64,000 nt of DNA, from the NCBI GenBank assembly GCA_947503775.1, contig CANNFE010000006.1, positions 124,001-188,000 of the forward strand, written 5' to 3'. The notes under the pieces were generated by a model. It was not told the DNA's origin, did no database searches, and saw only the letters and a program-made list of their open reading frames with translations. Each line of letters starts with the position of its first letter. Position 1 is the stretch's first letter. A program made the position numbers and the translations under genes. The stretch is from an uncultured Paracoccaceae bacterium (GTDB taxonomy: Bacteria > Pseudomonadota > Alphaproteobacteria > Rhodobacterales > Rhodobacteraceae). Positions 34,631-43,825 of this stretch are shown here, piece after piece.

Positions 34631-35223
34631 GTGTCGCGTCACCACGCAGATCAGAGCAGACCGCCACGCTGCATGCCGATCCCAGAGAGGAGATCGTCGA
34701 GCATCTCAAACCCATGCGGGCCTTCGCGATGTCGCTGACAAAGGATTGGGCCAAGGCGGACGACATTGTGCAGGACACGATCGTGAAAGCCTGGACCAAT
34801 ATCGACAAGTTCGAGCCTGGCACTAATATGCGCGCCTGGCTATTTACCATTCTGCGCAACACGTTCTATTCAAGCTACCGCAAGGTGAAGCGCGAGGTCG
34901 CCGATACCGATGGTGTCTTTTCCGCGCGGCTTTCCGAAAAGCCATCCCATGACGGTCGCCTTCAGATGCGCGACTTCGAAAAAGCGCTGAGCAAGCTGCC
35001 GATCGAGCAGCGCGAGGCGCTTATCCTGGTTGGGGCATCCGGGTTTTCTTACGAAGAGGCCGCTTTGACCTGCGGGGTCGCGGTCGGCACGATCAAGAGC
35101 CGGGTCAACCGGGCGCGAAATCACCTTTCGGCGCTGCTTGACCTGAACGGGAACACCAATTTCGAGATGACCGATGAAGCCACGCTTGCGGTCGTTGCGA
35201 TGAATACCTCTGTCACGCGGTAA
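34627..35223 (+). CDS. ecfG: General stress sigma factor EcfG
   Basis: The 198-residue sigma factor has region 2 (LKPMRAFAMSLTKDWAKADD, then IVQDTIVKAWTNIDKFEPGT) and region 4 (LSKLPIEQREALILVGASGF, then EEAALTCGVAVGTIKSRVNR), typical of the ECF15/EcfG group. It directs transcription from GGAAC-type promoters under stress. It is translationally coupled to nepR (ATGA) and to the histidine kinase gene (TAATG). The C-terminal tail after region 4 is about 40 residues. Confidence 0.94.
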   Translation: MSVASPRRSEQTATLHADPREEIVEHLKPMRAFAMSLTKDWAKADDIVQDTIVKAWTNIDKFEPGTNMRAWLFTILRNTFYSSYRKVKREVADTDGVFSARLSEKPSHDGRLQMRDFEKALSKLPIEQREALILVGASGFSYEEAALTCGVAVGTIKSRVNRARNHLSALLDLNGNTNFEMTDEATLAVVAMNTSVTR

Positions 35224-36959
35224 TGTTTTCGACACGGTACGACTGGGCGTGGCATCAGAGCCTCGGCTTTCGCATTCTTGCGCTGCTGTCGATCGTGCTT
35301 TTGCCGATCGGCCTGATTGCCGTGCTTCAGACGCAGGAGGTGACCACCCGCGTCGAGGAAAAGTCGCAGCAGAACATTCTGGCGCTGAGCGAACGCGCCG
35401 CCGGGGGGCAGCACGCGCCGATCCAGGCGGCGTTTGGCGCGGCGCTCGTGATCGGAGCGACCGCGGTCGATCTGCAGGACAATCCCGGAGAATGCAGCGC
35501 CTTTCTTGAGCGGATCGTTTCGATCACGCCGATCTACGCCTTCGTGGCCTTCATTCCGCCCGATGGTCAGGTGACCTGCAGCTCGTTGGGGGAGGCTTTT
35601 GACGCGACAGTTTACGACAACTTCGACGCCTCCATGTCCGAGCGGACGCCGTCCGTCATGGTCAATCGCGCCGGTCCCTTGTCGGGGGAGTCGGTTCTGA
35701 TCGTGTCCGAGCCGATCCGTCTTGACGGGGAGTTTTATGGCTTCATCTCGATCTCGATCCCGCATGAGCGCCTCGCCGCTGACCTGCCCGGCCGCGCGGA
35801 TGATCGGCCGCGGAATATTCTGCTTTTGAACAGCCGTGGAGAGATCGTCAGCGCAAGTTCCGGCTTTGAGATTGCCCAGGAGGAGCGGCCTGCGGAGCGT
35901 GATCTGGCGCGCATCGCAACGGAGCCGGCCGGGGTCTTTCAGGGCTCTGCCATGAATGGCGCGCCCTATATCTATGGCAGCTCGACGCTGATCCCGGATG
36001 TGCTGACGGCGTTGGCCGTTTGGGATTCCGATACGCCCGCGGCCCGTCAGCTTAGCTTTGCGATCCCGCCGAGCCTGTTTCCGATCTTCATGTGGGTCGC
36101 GAGCCTGATCGTCGCCTATTTCGCGCTCGATCGCCTGGTCGTTCGGCAGATCCGCAATCTGAGCGACGGGATCCGCCTCTTTGCCTTGGACCGGCGCAGC
36201 CCGTTTGTGGACAATGGCCATCTGCTCTCTGGGGAGCTGACCGCGATCGAGCGGGATTTCCACCGGATGGCCGAGGATGTGATCTATGACGAGGCCAAGC
36301 TGGAAGGGGCGATCAAGGAAAAGGATGTGCTGCTCAAGGAGGTGCATCACCGGGTCAAGAACAACCTTCAGCTAATCTCGTCGATCATGAACATGCAGCT
36401 TCGCAAGACGACGAACAGCGAAACGCGGCAGATCCTGAGCCGGTTGCAGGACCGGGTGCAGAGCTTGGCCACGGTGCACCGCAAGCTTTACCAGACCGAG
36501 AACCTCGATAAGCTGGATGCGGGCTATCTAGTGCGGGATCTGGTCACTCAGACGGCCCGACTGGGCACGACGCCGGATCAGAGGATCGATCTGCAATTCG
36601 ATATCGATGCGATCGTGATGTTCCCCGATCAGGCGGTGCCGCTGTCTTTGTTTCTGACGGAGACGGCAATCAACGCGTTCAAATATGCCGATGCCGAAGG
36701 CGATGAGACACCTTGGGTGAAGGTTCGGTTCGTCCTCGAGGCGCCGGGTCAGGCGCTTTTAGAGATTTCCAACTCGCTTGGCCCGTTGAGCATGGAGACC
36801 AAAGAGGGCGAGATGTCGGGATTTGGATCGCAACTGATCCGGGCATTTTCAATGCAGTTGAGGGCAAAGACGGATATCACGCAGCAGGATGGTGTTTATC
36901 GGGTTGTATCACGGTTCAATGTCGAGGATTTCGAGCCTGAATATCGTGAAGAGGTCTGA
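35223..36959 (+). CDS. HisKA_2/HWE-type sensor histidine kinase of the general stress response
   Basis: The 578-residue protein has a membrane segment at about 16-37, a periplasmic sensor part (about 38-282), and a second membrane segment at about 283-303. A HAMP-like linker is followed by a kinase core with LLKEVHHRVKNNLQLISSIM (phosphorylatable His near 376) and the ATP-binding N-box LFLTETAINAFKYA. HisKA_2 kinases of this form phosphorylate PhyR. It overlaps ecfG by one base (TAATG) and the phospholipase D gene by one base (TGATG). The ligand sensed is unknown. Confidence 0.88.
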   Translation: MFSTRYDWAWHQSLGFRILALLSIVLLPIGLIAVLQTQEVTTRVEEKSQQNILALSERAAGGQHAPIQAAFGAALVIGATAVDLQDNPGECSAFLERIVSITPIYAFVAFIPPDGQVTCSSLGEAFDATVYDNFDASMSERTPSVMVNRAGPLSGESVLIVSEPIRLDGEFYGFISISIPHERLAADLPGRADDRPRNILLLNSRGEIVSASSGFEIAQEERPAERDLARIATEPAGVFQGSAMNGAPYIYGSSTLIPDVLTALAVWDSDTPAARQLSFAIPPSLFPIFMWVASLIVAYFALDRLVVRQIRNLSDGIRLFALDRRSPFVDNGHLLSGELTAIERDFHRMAEDVIYDEAKLEGAIKEKDVLLKEVHHRVKNNLQLISSIMNMQLRKTTNSETRQILSRLQDRVQSLATVHRKLYQTENLDKLDAGYLVRDLVTQTARLGTTPDQRIDLQFDIDAIVMFPDQAVPLSLFLTETAINAFKYADAEGDETPWVKVRFVLEAPGQALLEISNSLGPLSMETKEGEMSGFGSQLIRAFSMQLRAKTDITQQDGVYRVVSRFNVEDFEPEYREEV

Positions 36960-38521
36960 TGCAACTCAAGACGCCCGCGCCCCCGGTCCTGCGCAATCTT
37001 AAGGTTCTTCTGACCGCACAAGAGGCCTATCCGGAGATGGAGCGGCTGTTTTTACAGGCGCGTCACGAGATCCGGGCCTGTTTTCGCATATTCGATCCCT
37101 TCGCCAAACTGCGGTCCGAGGCGGCGCTTGAGATCGGGGAGACTTGGTTTGACCTGATCGCCCATACGCTTGCGCGGGGCGTCGGGATCCGGATTGTCAT
37201 CTCCGATTTCGATCCAGTGGGCCGGATCGGCTTGCACCGGCAGACCTGGAACAGCCTGCGGGCGCTTTACGCGGCCGCCGAAGCCGCGGGGGCGCCGCAG
37301 AACCTCACCGTGAGGGCCGCGCAGCATCCCGCCGAGGTCGGGCTTTTGCCGCGTCTCGTCCTTTGGCCCAAGATCCGTAGCACCCTCAAGCCGGTAATCG
37401 AGGAGATCAACGATCGCGACCCGGAAAAGCGGGACGAGGCGATGATGCGGATCCCTTTGGTTGCGCGTCTTGCCGAAAAGGACGGGGAGCACTGGCGTCT
37501 CAAGCGGTGGATGATCCCGGTTCTGCATCCGGCGACGCACCATCAGAAGCTGGCCGTTTTCGATCGACGGGCGCTTTATATCGGCGGTCTGGATCTGGAC
37601 GATCGCCGGTTCGACACGCCCGAACATGACCGGCTTGCACAGCAGACCTGGCATGACGTCCAGCTGTCGATGGAGGGGGATCTGGCGGTTGCAGCGCATG
37701 ATCATCTGGGCAGCTTTCTGAACGTCGTCGAAGGGACCACCCCGCCATCGATGCCGCGCGGGCTGCTTCGAACGCTGTCGGCAAAGCGCAAGCGGCCTGT
37801 GCTGGCGATGGGACCGCGGCCGGTTCTGTCGGAAGTGGCGGAGGCGCATAAGCGGCATGTCCGCGAGGCGCGCGATCTGATCTATCTTGAGACCCAGTTT
37901 TTCCGCGATCGCCGTCTGGCGCATCAGCTTGCCGAGGCGGCCATGGCCAATCCGGATCTGAAGCTGTTGATGGTCGTGCCGGCGGTTCCCGAAGAGATTG
38001 CATTCGACGGGCTGAAGTCGAGCGATCAGAGGCTGGGAGAGCATTTGCAGGCCCGCTGCGTCGAGATGGTCAGGGATGCCTTCGGCGAGCGCTTCTTTAT
38101 CGGCTCGCCCGCGCAGCCACGCCGCCGCGATGGGGAGGATGAAGGCCCCAAGCGTCTGGGAGAGGCCCCGATCGTCTATGTGCATGCCAAGGTTTCGGTC
38201 TTTGATGACACGGCGGCGATTGTGTCATCCGCCAACCTCAATGGGCGCAGCCTCTATTGGGACACCGAAGCGGGGGTCGAGGTCAGCGACCCCGAGCAGG
38301 TCCGGATGGTTCGGGACAAGTGTTTCAGGCACTGGCTGCCAGCCGAGCCGGGTCAGAAATTCTTTAGCGGGGCGGATGTGGTCAAGGCCTGGCGCGCGCT
38401 GGCGGAAGACAATCTGGGACAATATCCCGAGAACCGTGAAGGGTTCATCCTGCCCTATTCCATCGGGGCGGCGCGCCGCTTTGGCCGTGCGCTTCCGATC
38501 GTTCCCGAAGAGATGGTCTAG
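36959..38521 (+). CDS. Phospholipase D / cardiolipin synthase-like protein
   Basis: The 520-residue protein has two HKD motifs: HHQKLAVFDRRALYIGGLDL near residue 195 and VHAKVSVFDDTAAIVSSANL near 408. Both have His, Lys and Asp in place, so it should be active as a phosphodiesterase or transphosphatidylase. It lacks the two N-terminal membrane segments of cardiolipin synthase A and looks soluble or peripheral. Its ATG overlaps the kinase stop (TGATG), making it the fourth coupled gene after nepR, which suggests stress-linked phospholipid remodelling. The substrate is inferred only from the family. Confidence 0.82.
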   Translation: MQLKTPAPPVLRNLKVLLTAQEAYPEMERLFLQARHEIRACFRIFDPFAKLRSEAALEIGETWFDLIAHTLARGVGIRIVISDFDPVGRIGLHRQTWNSLRALYAAAEAAGAPQNLTVRAAQHPAEVGLLPRLVLWPKIRSTLKPVIEEINDRDPEKRDEAMMRIPLVARLAEKDGEHWRLKRWMIPVLHPATHHQKLAVFDRRALYIGGLDLDDRRFDTPEHDRLAQQTWHDVQLSMEGDLAVAAHDHLGSFLNVVEGTTPPSMPRGLLRTLSAKRKRPVLAMGPRPVLSEVAEAHKRHVREARDLIYLETQFFRDRRLAHQLAEAAMANPDLKLLMVVPAVPEEIAFDGLKSSDQRLGEHLQARCVEMVRDAFGERFFIGSPAQPRRRDGEDEGPKRLGEAPIVYVHAKVSVFDDTAAIVSSANLNGRSLYWDTEAGVEVSDPEQVRMVRDKCFRHWLPAEPGQKFFSGADVVKAWRALAEDNLGQYPENREGFILPYSIGAARRFGRALPIVPEEMV

Positions 38522-38523
38522 CG

Positions 38524-39558
38524 CTAGGCCGCTTTCTGGAGGTCCTGCGGTTCGGCTATTTCCTGCTGCCGCTCGTTGCGCAGGGCGAGTGACCAGACAA
38601 GGATCGGAATGGCGATGATCGCGCCGACCGGCCCCCAGAGCCAGAGCCAGAAAACGAGACTGAGAAAGACCAGCATCGGATTGATCGACATGCTGCGCCC
38701 GATCAGTTGCGGGGTGACGAACTGGCCTTCGGTCATGTTCATGAGCAGATATCCCGCTGCGGGCAGGATCGCGTAGATCCCGTCGAAGGCGACGACCCCG
38801 GCGATCAGAAGGCTGCAGGCCAAGAGGATCGGACCGAGATAGAGGATGAAGTTCAGCAGGAAGGCGAGGCTGCCCCAGAGCAGTGCTGCGGGCAGACCGA
38901 TGAGGTGCAAATAGCCAGTCACGATGGTTGCGAAGATCGCGTAGATGACCGTGATTGTGAGGAAATATCGGGAGACGTCCTGTTCGGCCGTCTCGAGAGC
39001 GCCCTCTGGCAGGTGGGGCAGGGTGCGGGCGGCCTTGTCGTAGATATCCTCGCGGCCCAGCAGGAAAAAGTAGAGCGTGCCGACGAAGATCAGAAGCTGA
39101 GCGCCGATGGTTGGCGCGAAGGCCAGAAGGTCGGTGAGACTGGGCATCACGAAGTTCGAGCCGCCTGCGCTGCCTGCCATCCCGCTACTGCTCACGGCAG
39201 CGGAGACATCGCTTGCAACCTGATCGATGCCCTCGATCGCGCTTTGGATGTCGTTGACGAATGTTTTCATCTCTTCCCAGACATCGGGCGCGCTGTTGAT
39301 CGCCAGATCGACGATGGGGCTGAGTGCCGTGAAGAGAGTCGCTACAACCGTAAGAAAGAGGGCCAGCGTCGCGAATGCGGCCAGAACGTTCGGCAAGCCG
39401 AAACGGACGAAGACCCGGGAGATTGGGGCGAGAACCACGCCGAAGACGAGGGCGAGCGTCACGGGCGCAAAAATCTCGGACGCGACATAAAATGCCGTCG
39501 CAACCGCGATCGCCGTGAGGATCGGCAACATAAAGGGTCTGAGCGGATGATCCGGCAT
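38524..39558 (-). CDS. AI-2E family (PerM/TqsA-like) transporter
   Basis: The 344-residue membrane protein has about eight membrane segments. It includes LPILTAIAVATAFYVASEIF at the start, a soluble loop at about 85-160, and the C-terminal MNMTEGQFVTPQLIGRSMSI and VFLSLVFWLWLWGPVGAIIA stretches typical of the family. Members include putative autoinducer-2 exporters and sodium antiporters, so the substrate is unknown. It converges on the phospholipase gene with two bases between the stops, and is divergent from csbD. Confidence 0.87.
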   Translation of the reverse strand: MPDHPLRPFMLPILTAIAVATAFYVASEIFAPVTLALVFGVVLAPISRVFVRFGLPNVLAAFATLALFLTVVATLFTALSPIVDLAINSAPDVWEEMKTFVNDIQSAIEGIDQVASDVSAAVSSSGMAGSAGGSNFVMPSLTDLLAFAPTIGAQLLIFVGTLYFFLLGREDIYDKAARTLPHLPEGALETAEQDVSRYFLTITVIYAIFATIVTGYLHLIGLPAALLWGSLAFLLNFILYLGPILLACSLLIAGVVAFDGIYAILPAAGYLLMNMTEGQFVTPQLIGRSMSINPMLVFLSLVFWLWLWGPVGAIIAIPILVWSLALRNERQQEIAEPQDLQKAA

Positions 39559-39612
39559 TTGAAATCCTTTTCAGAACAAGTGGAAAAAACTCGCTCAGGT
39601 TCCCGATTTATC

Positions 39613-39638
39613 GAAACAAATAGCGGCCCGGGTGCATT
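39613..39638 (+). promoter_or_regulatory. Possible EcfG-type promoter upstream of csbD
   Basis: GAAAC (39613-39617), 17 bases, CATT (39635-39638), 43 bases before the csbD ATG. It differs from the -35 consensus by one base. CsbD is a classical stress gene, so the site is plausible but weak. Confidence 0.35.
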
Positions 39639-39680
39639 GATCCTGTGCAATCACGACACTCGAAGAAGAGGAGATTATCG

Positions 39681-39878
39681 ATGAACTGGGACCAAATCCA
39701 AGGTCAATGGAAACAGATGAAGGGCAAGGCACAGGAACGCTGGGGCGAACTGACCGACGATGAGCTGGATCAGGCCCAAGGCGATCGCGAGCAGATGGAA
39801 GGCCTTATTCAGCAGAAATACGGCAAATCCAAAGAAGAGGCGCGCGAGGAAGTCGACAAGTGGATGGCAGACGCCTGA
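39681..39878 (+). CDS. CsbD-family stress protein
   Basis: The 65-residue protein [20 protein letters not shown] and onward has the CsbD signature (W-xx-IxGxWkqxkGkxkexWG, later GkskEeAxxeVdxW). CsbD-like proteins are among the most abundant stress proteins in bacteria, but their biochemical role is unknown. AGGAG precedes the ATG. It stands at the end of the stress island and is followed by a strong terminator. Confidence 0.92.
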   Translation: MNWDQIQGQWKQMKGKAQERWGELTDDELDQAQGDREQMEGLIQQKYGKSKEEAREEVDKWMADA

Positions 39879-39900
39879 AGTACGCCTCCTGCCAAAATCA

Positions 39901-39929
39901 AGGGTCCGGATCGTCCGGGCCCTTCTTTT
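39901..39929. terminator. Terminator between convergent csbD and dtd
   Basis: A 9-bp stem (gggtccgga / tccgggccc, one G-U pair) with a 3-base loop is followed by TTCTTTT on the plus strand, with an A-rich stretch before it. It reads mainly for csbD; the dtd stop at 39928 overlaps its T tract. Confidence 0.8.
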
Positions 39930-40368
39930 ATGCGCTGTCAAGCCAGATGGTGACGGGGCCATCGTTGACAAGGTGAACGGCCATGTCCGCACCAAAGCGG
40001 CCCGTCGCGACAGGACAGCCCAAATCGGATAGCGCCTTGGCAAATCTCAGATAAAGACGGTTTCCATCCTCCGGCGCGGCGGCTTGGGAAAAGCCGGGGC
40101 GGTTGCCGCGGGAGGTATCAGCGGCGAGGGTGAACTGGCTGACAACGAGCGCGGCCCCGCCGATATCGGTGAGGGATCTGTTCATCCGACCGTTCTCGTC
40201 TCGAAAGATGCGAAGCTTGGCGATCTTGGCGGCGAGCGCATCTGCATCCTCTTCTGTATCGCCCTGCATGGCGCAGACAAGGATGAGAAGGCCATGGCCG
40301 ATCTCGCCGATCGTGGCGCCTTCGATCTGGACGGAGGCTCGGCTGACCCGCTGGACAAGCGCTCTCAC
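39928..40368 (-). CDS. dtd: D-aminoacyl-tRNA deacylase
   Basis: The 146-residue protein has the two DTD motifs: [20 protein letters not shown] (SQFTL) and [15 protein letters not shown] (NxGP, here NDGPVT). It cleaves D-amino acids or glycine wrongly attached to tRNA. GTG 40368 is chosen because it overlaps the stop of the sugar kinase in GTGA and gives the standard beginning [16 protein letters not shown]; an ATG at 40383 would add five residues. Confidence 0.93.
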   Translation of the reverse strand: MRALVQRVSRASVQIEGATIGEIGHGLLILVCAMQGDTEEDADALAAKIAKLRIFRDENGRMNRSLTDIGGAALVVSQFTLAADTSRGNRPGFSQAAAPEDGNRLYLRFAKALSDLGCPVATGRFGADMAVHLVNDGPVTIWLDSA

Positions 40369-41279
40369 AGCTCTTTGGCCCAAGGCGGGTTGGCCCCGGC
40401 CCGCGAGACCGTGATGGCGGCGGCGCGGCTTCCCAGGGTCAGGGCATCGCGGATCTGATCCTCGGTCAGAGCCTTCAGGGCAGCGTCGTTCAGCAGGCCC
40501 GCGCGGTCGAGGGAGGCCAGGAGGCCCGCGTTGAACGTGTCGCCCGCGCCGACCGTATCGACGACCTCGACTTCTGTGGCCTCGACCCGGACCTCGTGCG
40601 TTCGGGTATAGCCCGAAACGCCCTCTGCCCCTTGGGTAATGGCGACAAGACGCGGGCCCCGCTCAAGCAGGGCGCGCGCAAGGTCTGGAAGAGCACCGTC
40701 CCCTTCGAGCCAGTGGAGGTCGTCGTCCGAGACCTTTACGATGTCGGCGGCCGCGATCATCCGGGTGATCCGTGTGCGGTAGGCCGTCTCGTCCGTGACA
40801 AAGCCGGGACGGATATTGGGATCGATCATCGTGACGGCGCGGGAGGTCTCTTGCAGCATGAGCGCCTCGTAGGCCGCGCCGCAGGGATCGGTGGCCAGGC
40901 TGATCCCACCGAAGAAGAGGGCATTTGCATCGGTTTCGGGCAGATCGTCTGTGGACAGCAAGCGCCCGGCGGTCGCCTCGTCATAGAAGGCATAGCTGGC
41001 CTGTCCGTCCGTCAGTTGCACGAAGGCCAGCGTTGTGGGGCGGTCCGAGACGGCGACGGCGCTGGTCTCGACGTTTGATGCGGTCAGGCCATCCCGAAGC
41101 ATATCGCCGAAGAAATCCGTGCTGATCCCGCTGAAAAACGCCGTTTGCGCCCCGAGGCGGCCCAGAGCGATCGCGGTGTTGAAGACCGCACCGCCCGCAT
41201 GGGGGGCGAAGGCCGGCACGCCGTCTTGGGTTTGCCGGGGGAGCATGTCGATCAGGGCTTCGCCGCAGCACAGGATCAC
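40365..41279 (-). CDS. PfkB-family carbohydrate kinase (fructokinase-like)
   Basis: The 304-residue protein opens [15 protein letters not shown], contains the [20 protein letters not shown] substrate-binding segment, and ends with the PfkB signature [17 protein letters not shown], whose GAGD Asp is the catalytic base. It phosphorylates a sugar, most likely fructose or a related ketose. GTG 41279 is preferred over an ATG at 41303 because AGGGG lies upstream at good spacing and the conserved sequence starts there. It is coupled to dtd (GTGA). Confidence 0.87.
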   Translation of the reverse strand: MILCCGEALIDMLPRQTQDGVPAFAPHAGGAVFNTAIALGRLGAQTAFFSGISTDFFGDMLRDGLTASNVETSAVAVSDRPTTLAFVQLTDGQASYAFYDEATAGRLLSTDDLPETDANALFFGGISLATDPCGAAYEALMLQETSRAVTMIDPNIRPGFVTDETAYRTRITRMIAAADIVKVSDDDLHWLEGDGALPDLARALLERGPRLVAITQGAEGVSGYTRTHEVRVEATEVEVVDTVGAGDTFNAGLLASLDRAGLLNDAALKALTEDQIRDALTLGSRAAAITVSRAGANPPWAKEL

Positions 41280-41283
41280 GAGA

Positions 41284-42393
41284 TTACCCCTGCGTGGCTG
41301 CAACAGCGCCGATCACTCCAGCGATTATCAGGCCGACAATCACGGCGATGGCGATCTTCCATTTGGACCAAGGGCGCTCTCCCTGAACGCGGCCGGTATG
41401 GCCGTTCACAACGAAACGATAGGTTTTGCCGCGATATTTGTACGCCGCAAGCCAGACGGGCAAGAGAATATGCTTGAAGGTCACGCCGCCGATCTGCGTG
41501 TCGATGGAATGGACCCGCTGGCGGTCGCCGCCGATGTCGAATTTCACATCCCGCTCGATCACCCGGTCCATGATTGCGCGGGCGAGGCCGAAGCCGCTTT
41601 CCAGATCGACCTGATAGCCTTCGGCCCGGAATCCGGCGAGAAATTCGGGCTGGTAGGGTTCGAGCATGGACAGATCCCACGGCTCGAGCCCTTCGGTATA
41701 GCGCCGGGGCAGCGCCTTGGAGGCGAACACGAGCACGTCGTCAAAGGCGCGCGCCACCCGGCCCGAAACCGAGCGCCAGCGGGTCTTGCGGACCTGCACC
41801 TGTTGCCGCTTTCCGTCGCGCATGACGGTTCGGGTTTCGTAGTAATCGTTGCCCTGCTCACCGCGATAGGAGGAGCGGGTCTGCGCGTCGAATGTCCAAT
41901 AGGGCACGTAAATCCCTGACATCGCACGTCCTTTTCGCGCATAGTCCTGAAGGCCGTTTGGCGCGAACCAGAGCTTTCCAAGCCAGTCGGTCATCGCCTT
42001 GCGCGCGGTCTGCTCATCCAGTGCGAAGGGCAAGACACCTTGCGGTTTGATATGACGATGCGCCCCGGTATCGGTGACGACCGGGGTTGCGCAGAACGGG
42101 CATTCGATGGCGTGGATGGCCGGATCGAACTCGATCTCGGCGCTGCAATTGGGGCATTTGGCGACGCGGGTTTCCTCGATCTGGGCCTCTGCGACCGGGT
42201 TGGCGAGGGCCTTTTCGAAGTCAAGCTCGGCGAGGGCATGTGTGGTCCGGCCAAGCCCTTCGATATGGGAGGTGTTGCCGCAATGATCGCAGGTCAGCCG
42301 CCCGGTATCGGGATCGAAGCGAAAATCCGATCCGCAATTGTCGCAAGGAAAGCGGTGTTGCTCGAGGGGCGGGGCGGTCTCGACGTTTGACAT
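41284..42393 (-). CDS. Zinc-ribbon membrane protein (TFIIB-type zinc ribbon, YdjJ-like)
   Basis: The 369-residue protein has two Cys4 zinc ribbons near the N-terminus: CDNCGSDFRF with LTCDHCGN (about 17-40), and CPNCSAEIEF with IECPFCATPV (about 80-107). A soluble domain follows (PFALDEQTARKAMTDWLGKL; YVPYWTFDAQTRSSYRGEQG), and a single C-terminal membrane segment at about 345-365. Similar proteins are often misnamed as PriA-like helicases, but no helicase motif is present. It follows the SPFH gene on the same strand after about 42 bases. This SPFH/zinc-ribbon pair is a recurrent neighbourhood; the function is unknown. Confidence 0.72.
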   Translation of the reverse strand: MSNVETAPPLEQHRFPCDNCGSDFRFDPDTGRLTCDHCGNTSHIEGLGRTTHALAELDFEKALANPVAEAQIEETRVAKCPNCSAEIEFDPAIHAIECPFCATPVVTDTGAHRHIKPQGVLPFALDEQTARKAMTDWLGKLWFAPNGLQDYARKGRAMSGIYVPYWTFDAQTRSSYRGEQGNDYYETRTVMRDGKRQQVQVRKTRWRSVSGRVARAFDDVLVFASKALPRRYTEGLEPWDLSMLEPYQPEFLAGFRAEGYQVDLESGFGLARAIMDRVIERDVKFDIGGDRQRVHSIDTQIGGVTFKHILLPVWLAAYKYRGKTYRFVVNGHTGRVQGERPWSKWKIAIAVIVGLIIAGVIGAVAATQG

Positions 42394-42435
42394 CGTAGCG
42401 CTTTCCGGGCGAGTTTTTCGTTCAGGGCCAGCCAG

Positions 42436-43536
42436 TTACGATGCAGGCGGAGGGGGCGGCGGCATGACGGTGAAAAGCTGCGCAAGCTCGCGGACATCCT
42501 CTGCCTTCAGCCAGCCATCCTGGCCTTGCGTCCAGACAAAGGTTTCACGCGAGAGGCTCCCATCGGCGGCCATCTTGCCAAGATCCGCCTTTGAAAACGG
42601 GCCCTTGGTCTCGCCCCCCTTGGCCACGTGCCAGACATGTTCGACCGGCGGAGGAGGCGGCGCCGCGGAGGGTTGACCGCCCCATGGGCCGCGCGACATC
42701 TGGTTGGCCATCGCCATGCCCATCCCCATGCCAAGGCCCGCGCCCATGCCGCTGTCGCCGCCTTGTTCTGCGGCTTTCGTCATCGCCTCGGCTTGGGAAT
42801 ATTGAGTGAAACGGTTGAGGTCCCCTGCGATCCCGACAGAGGTTCGTTTGTCGAGAGCTTGTTCAACCGCGGGCGGCAAGCTGATGTTTTCGATATATAA
42901 TTCCGGAAGCGTGACGCCGTAGCTTTCGATCACGGGGCTGATGGCCTCGGCGATGATTTTGCCCAGATCGCGGGTATTGGCGGCCATGTCGAGGACGGGA
43001 ATGCCGGAGCCGGCGAGGGCGCGGGAGAACTCCTGAACGATGATGTTCCTCAGCTGAAAGCTGATCTCGTCCATGGTAAATTCGCCGTCGGTGCCGACGA
43101 TCTCGGTAAGGAATTTTGCCGGGTCGACGACGCGGACGGCGTAGGTTCCAAAAGCGCGCAGACGGACCGGGCCGAACTCGGGATCGCGCGCCATGATCGG
43201 GTTTTTCGTGCCCCATTTCAGATTGGTGAAACGGGTCGTGTTGACGAAGTAAATCTCTGATTTGAAAGGAGATTTGAAGCCGTGATCCCAGTGCTGGAGG
43301 GTGGTCATGATCGGCATGTTGTTGGTCTCGAGCATGTAGAGACCGGGGGTGAAGACGTCGGCGAGCTGGCCCTCGTGGACGAAGACGGCGGCCTGACCTT
43401 CGCGCACCGTCAGCTTGGCGCCGTATTTGATCTCGTGCCCCTCGCGTTCGAACCGCCAAACCATTGTATCCCTTGTATCATCCGTCCAGTGGATGACGTC
43501 GATGAACTGGCCTTTGAGGAAGTCGAAGATGGGCAT
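42436..43536 (-). CDS. SPFH-domain protein with C-terminal GYF_2 domain (YdjI-like)
   Basis: The 366-residue protein has an SPFH/band-7-like domain (about 25-235, KYGAKLTVREGQAAVFVHEG, and FQLRNIIVQEFSRALAGSG). A Gly/Met-rich linker follows (AAEQGGDSGMGAGLGMGMGM), then a Pro-rich stretch and a GYF_2-like domain (VWHVAKGGETKGPFSKADLG). Relatives are labelled virion core protein-like. There is no membrane anchor, so it may be recruited to the membrane. With the zinc-ribbon gene downstream it probably forms a membrane-associated scaffold. Confidence 0.78.
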   Translation of the reverse strand: MPIFDFLKGQFIDVIHWTDDTRDTMVWRFEREGHEIKYGAKLTVREGQAAVFVHEGQLADVFTPGLYMLETNNMPIMTTLQHWDHGFKSPFKSEIYFVNTTRFTNLKWGTKNPIMARDPEFGPVRLRAFGTYAVRVVDPAKFLTEIVGTDGEFTMDEISFQLRNIIVQEFSRALAGSGIPVLDMAANTRDLGKIIAEAISPVIESYGVTLPELYIENISLPPAVEQALDKRTSVGIAGDLNRFTQYSQAEAMTKAAEQGGDSGMGAGLGMGMGMAMANQMSRGPWGGQPSAAPPPPPVEHVWHVAKGGETKGPFSKADLGKMAADGSLSRETFVWTQGQDGWLKAEDVRELAQLFTVMPPPPPPAS

Positions 43537-43775
43537 CGGGCAGGGCTCCTGACGGGAGAAAGTTGACTGTAACGTGGCCCGTGATGATCCGCGTTACAAG
43601 GCCGGATCGGGCTGTCGGCATCCGGGCGGCATCCGGTCGGCATGGCGGAGGAGGCAATTGTGGCGGCAAGTTACGATTGTTTAAGATCCTGCCGCTAAAA
43701 CGATCCTTGAGATTTGGATTGTAGGGAAAACGAGACCAATGAGGTCGGTGCGGTTCGGTGGTGGTGATGGGACAT

Positions 43776-43791
43776 ATAAGCGGGCGCTTAT
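43776..43791. repeat. Short perfect palindrome downstream of the DUF2927 gene
   Basis: ATAAGCG and CGCTTAT flank a 2-base centre, 35 bases beyond the stop of the minus-strand DUF2927 gene. It could be the end-of-operon hairpin for the TelA operon, though no T run follows on that strand. The remaining 43537-43825 interval holds the SPFH promoter region and nothing else I recognise. Confidence 0.35.
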
Positions 43792-43825
43792 GAGTTTTGT
43801 CTTGCGCATTTGCGTGTTGCTGGCC

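Noticed and set aside
41284..42393. Reading the zinc-ribbon protein as a primosomal helicase PriA
   Set aside because: No Walker or helicase motifs are present. Only the zinc ribbons resemble PriA, and a C-terminal membrane segment argues against it.
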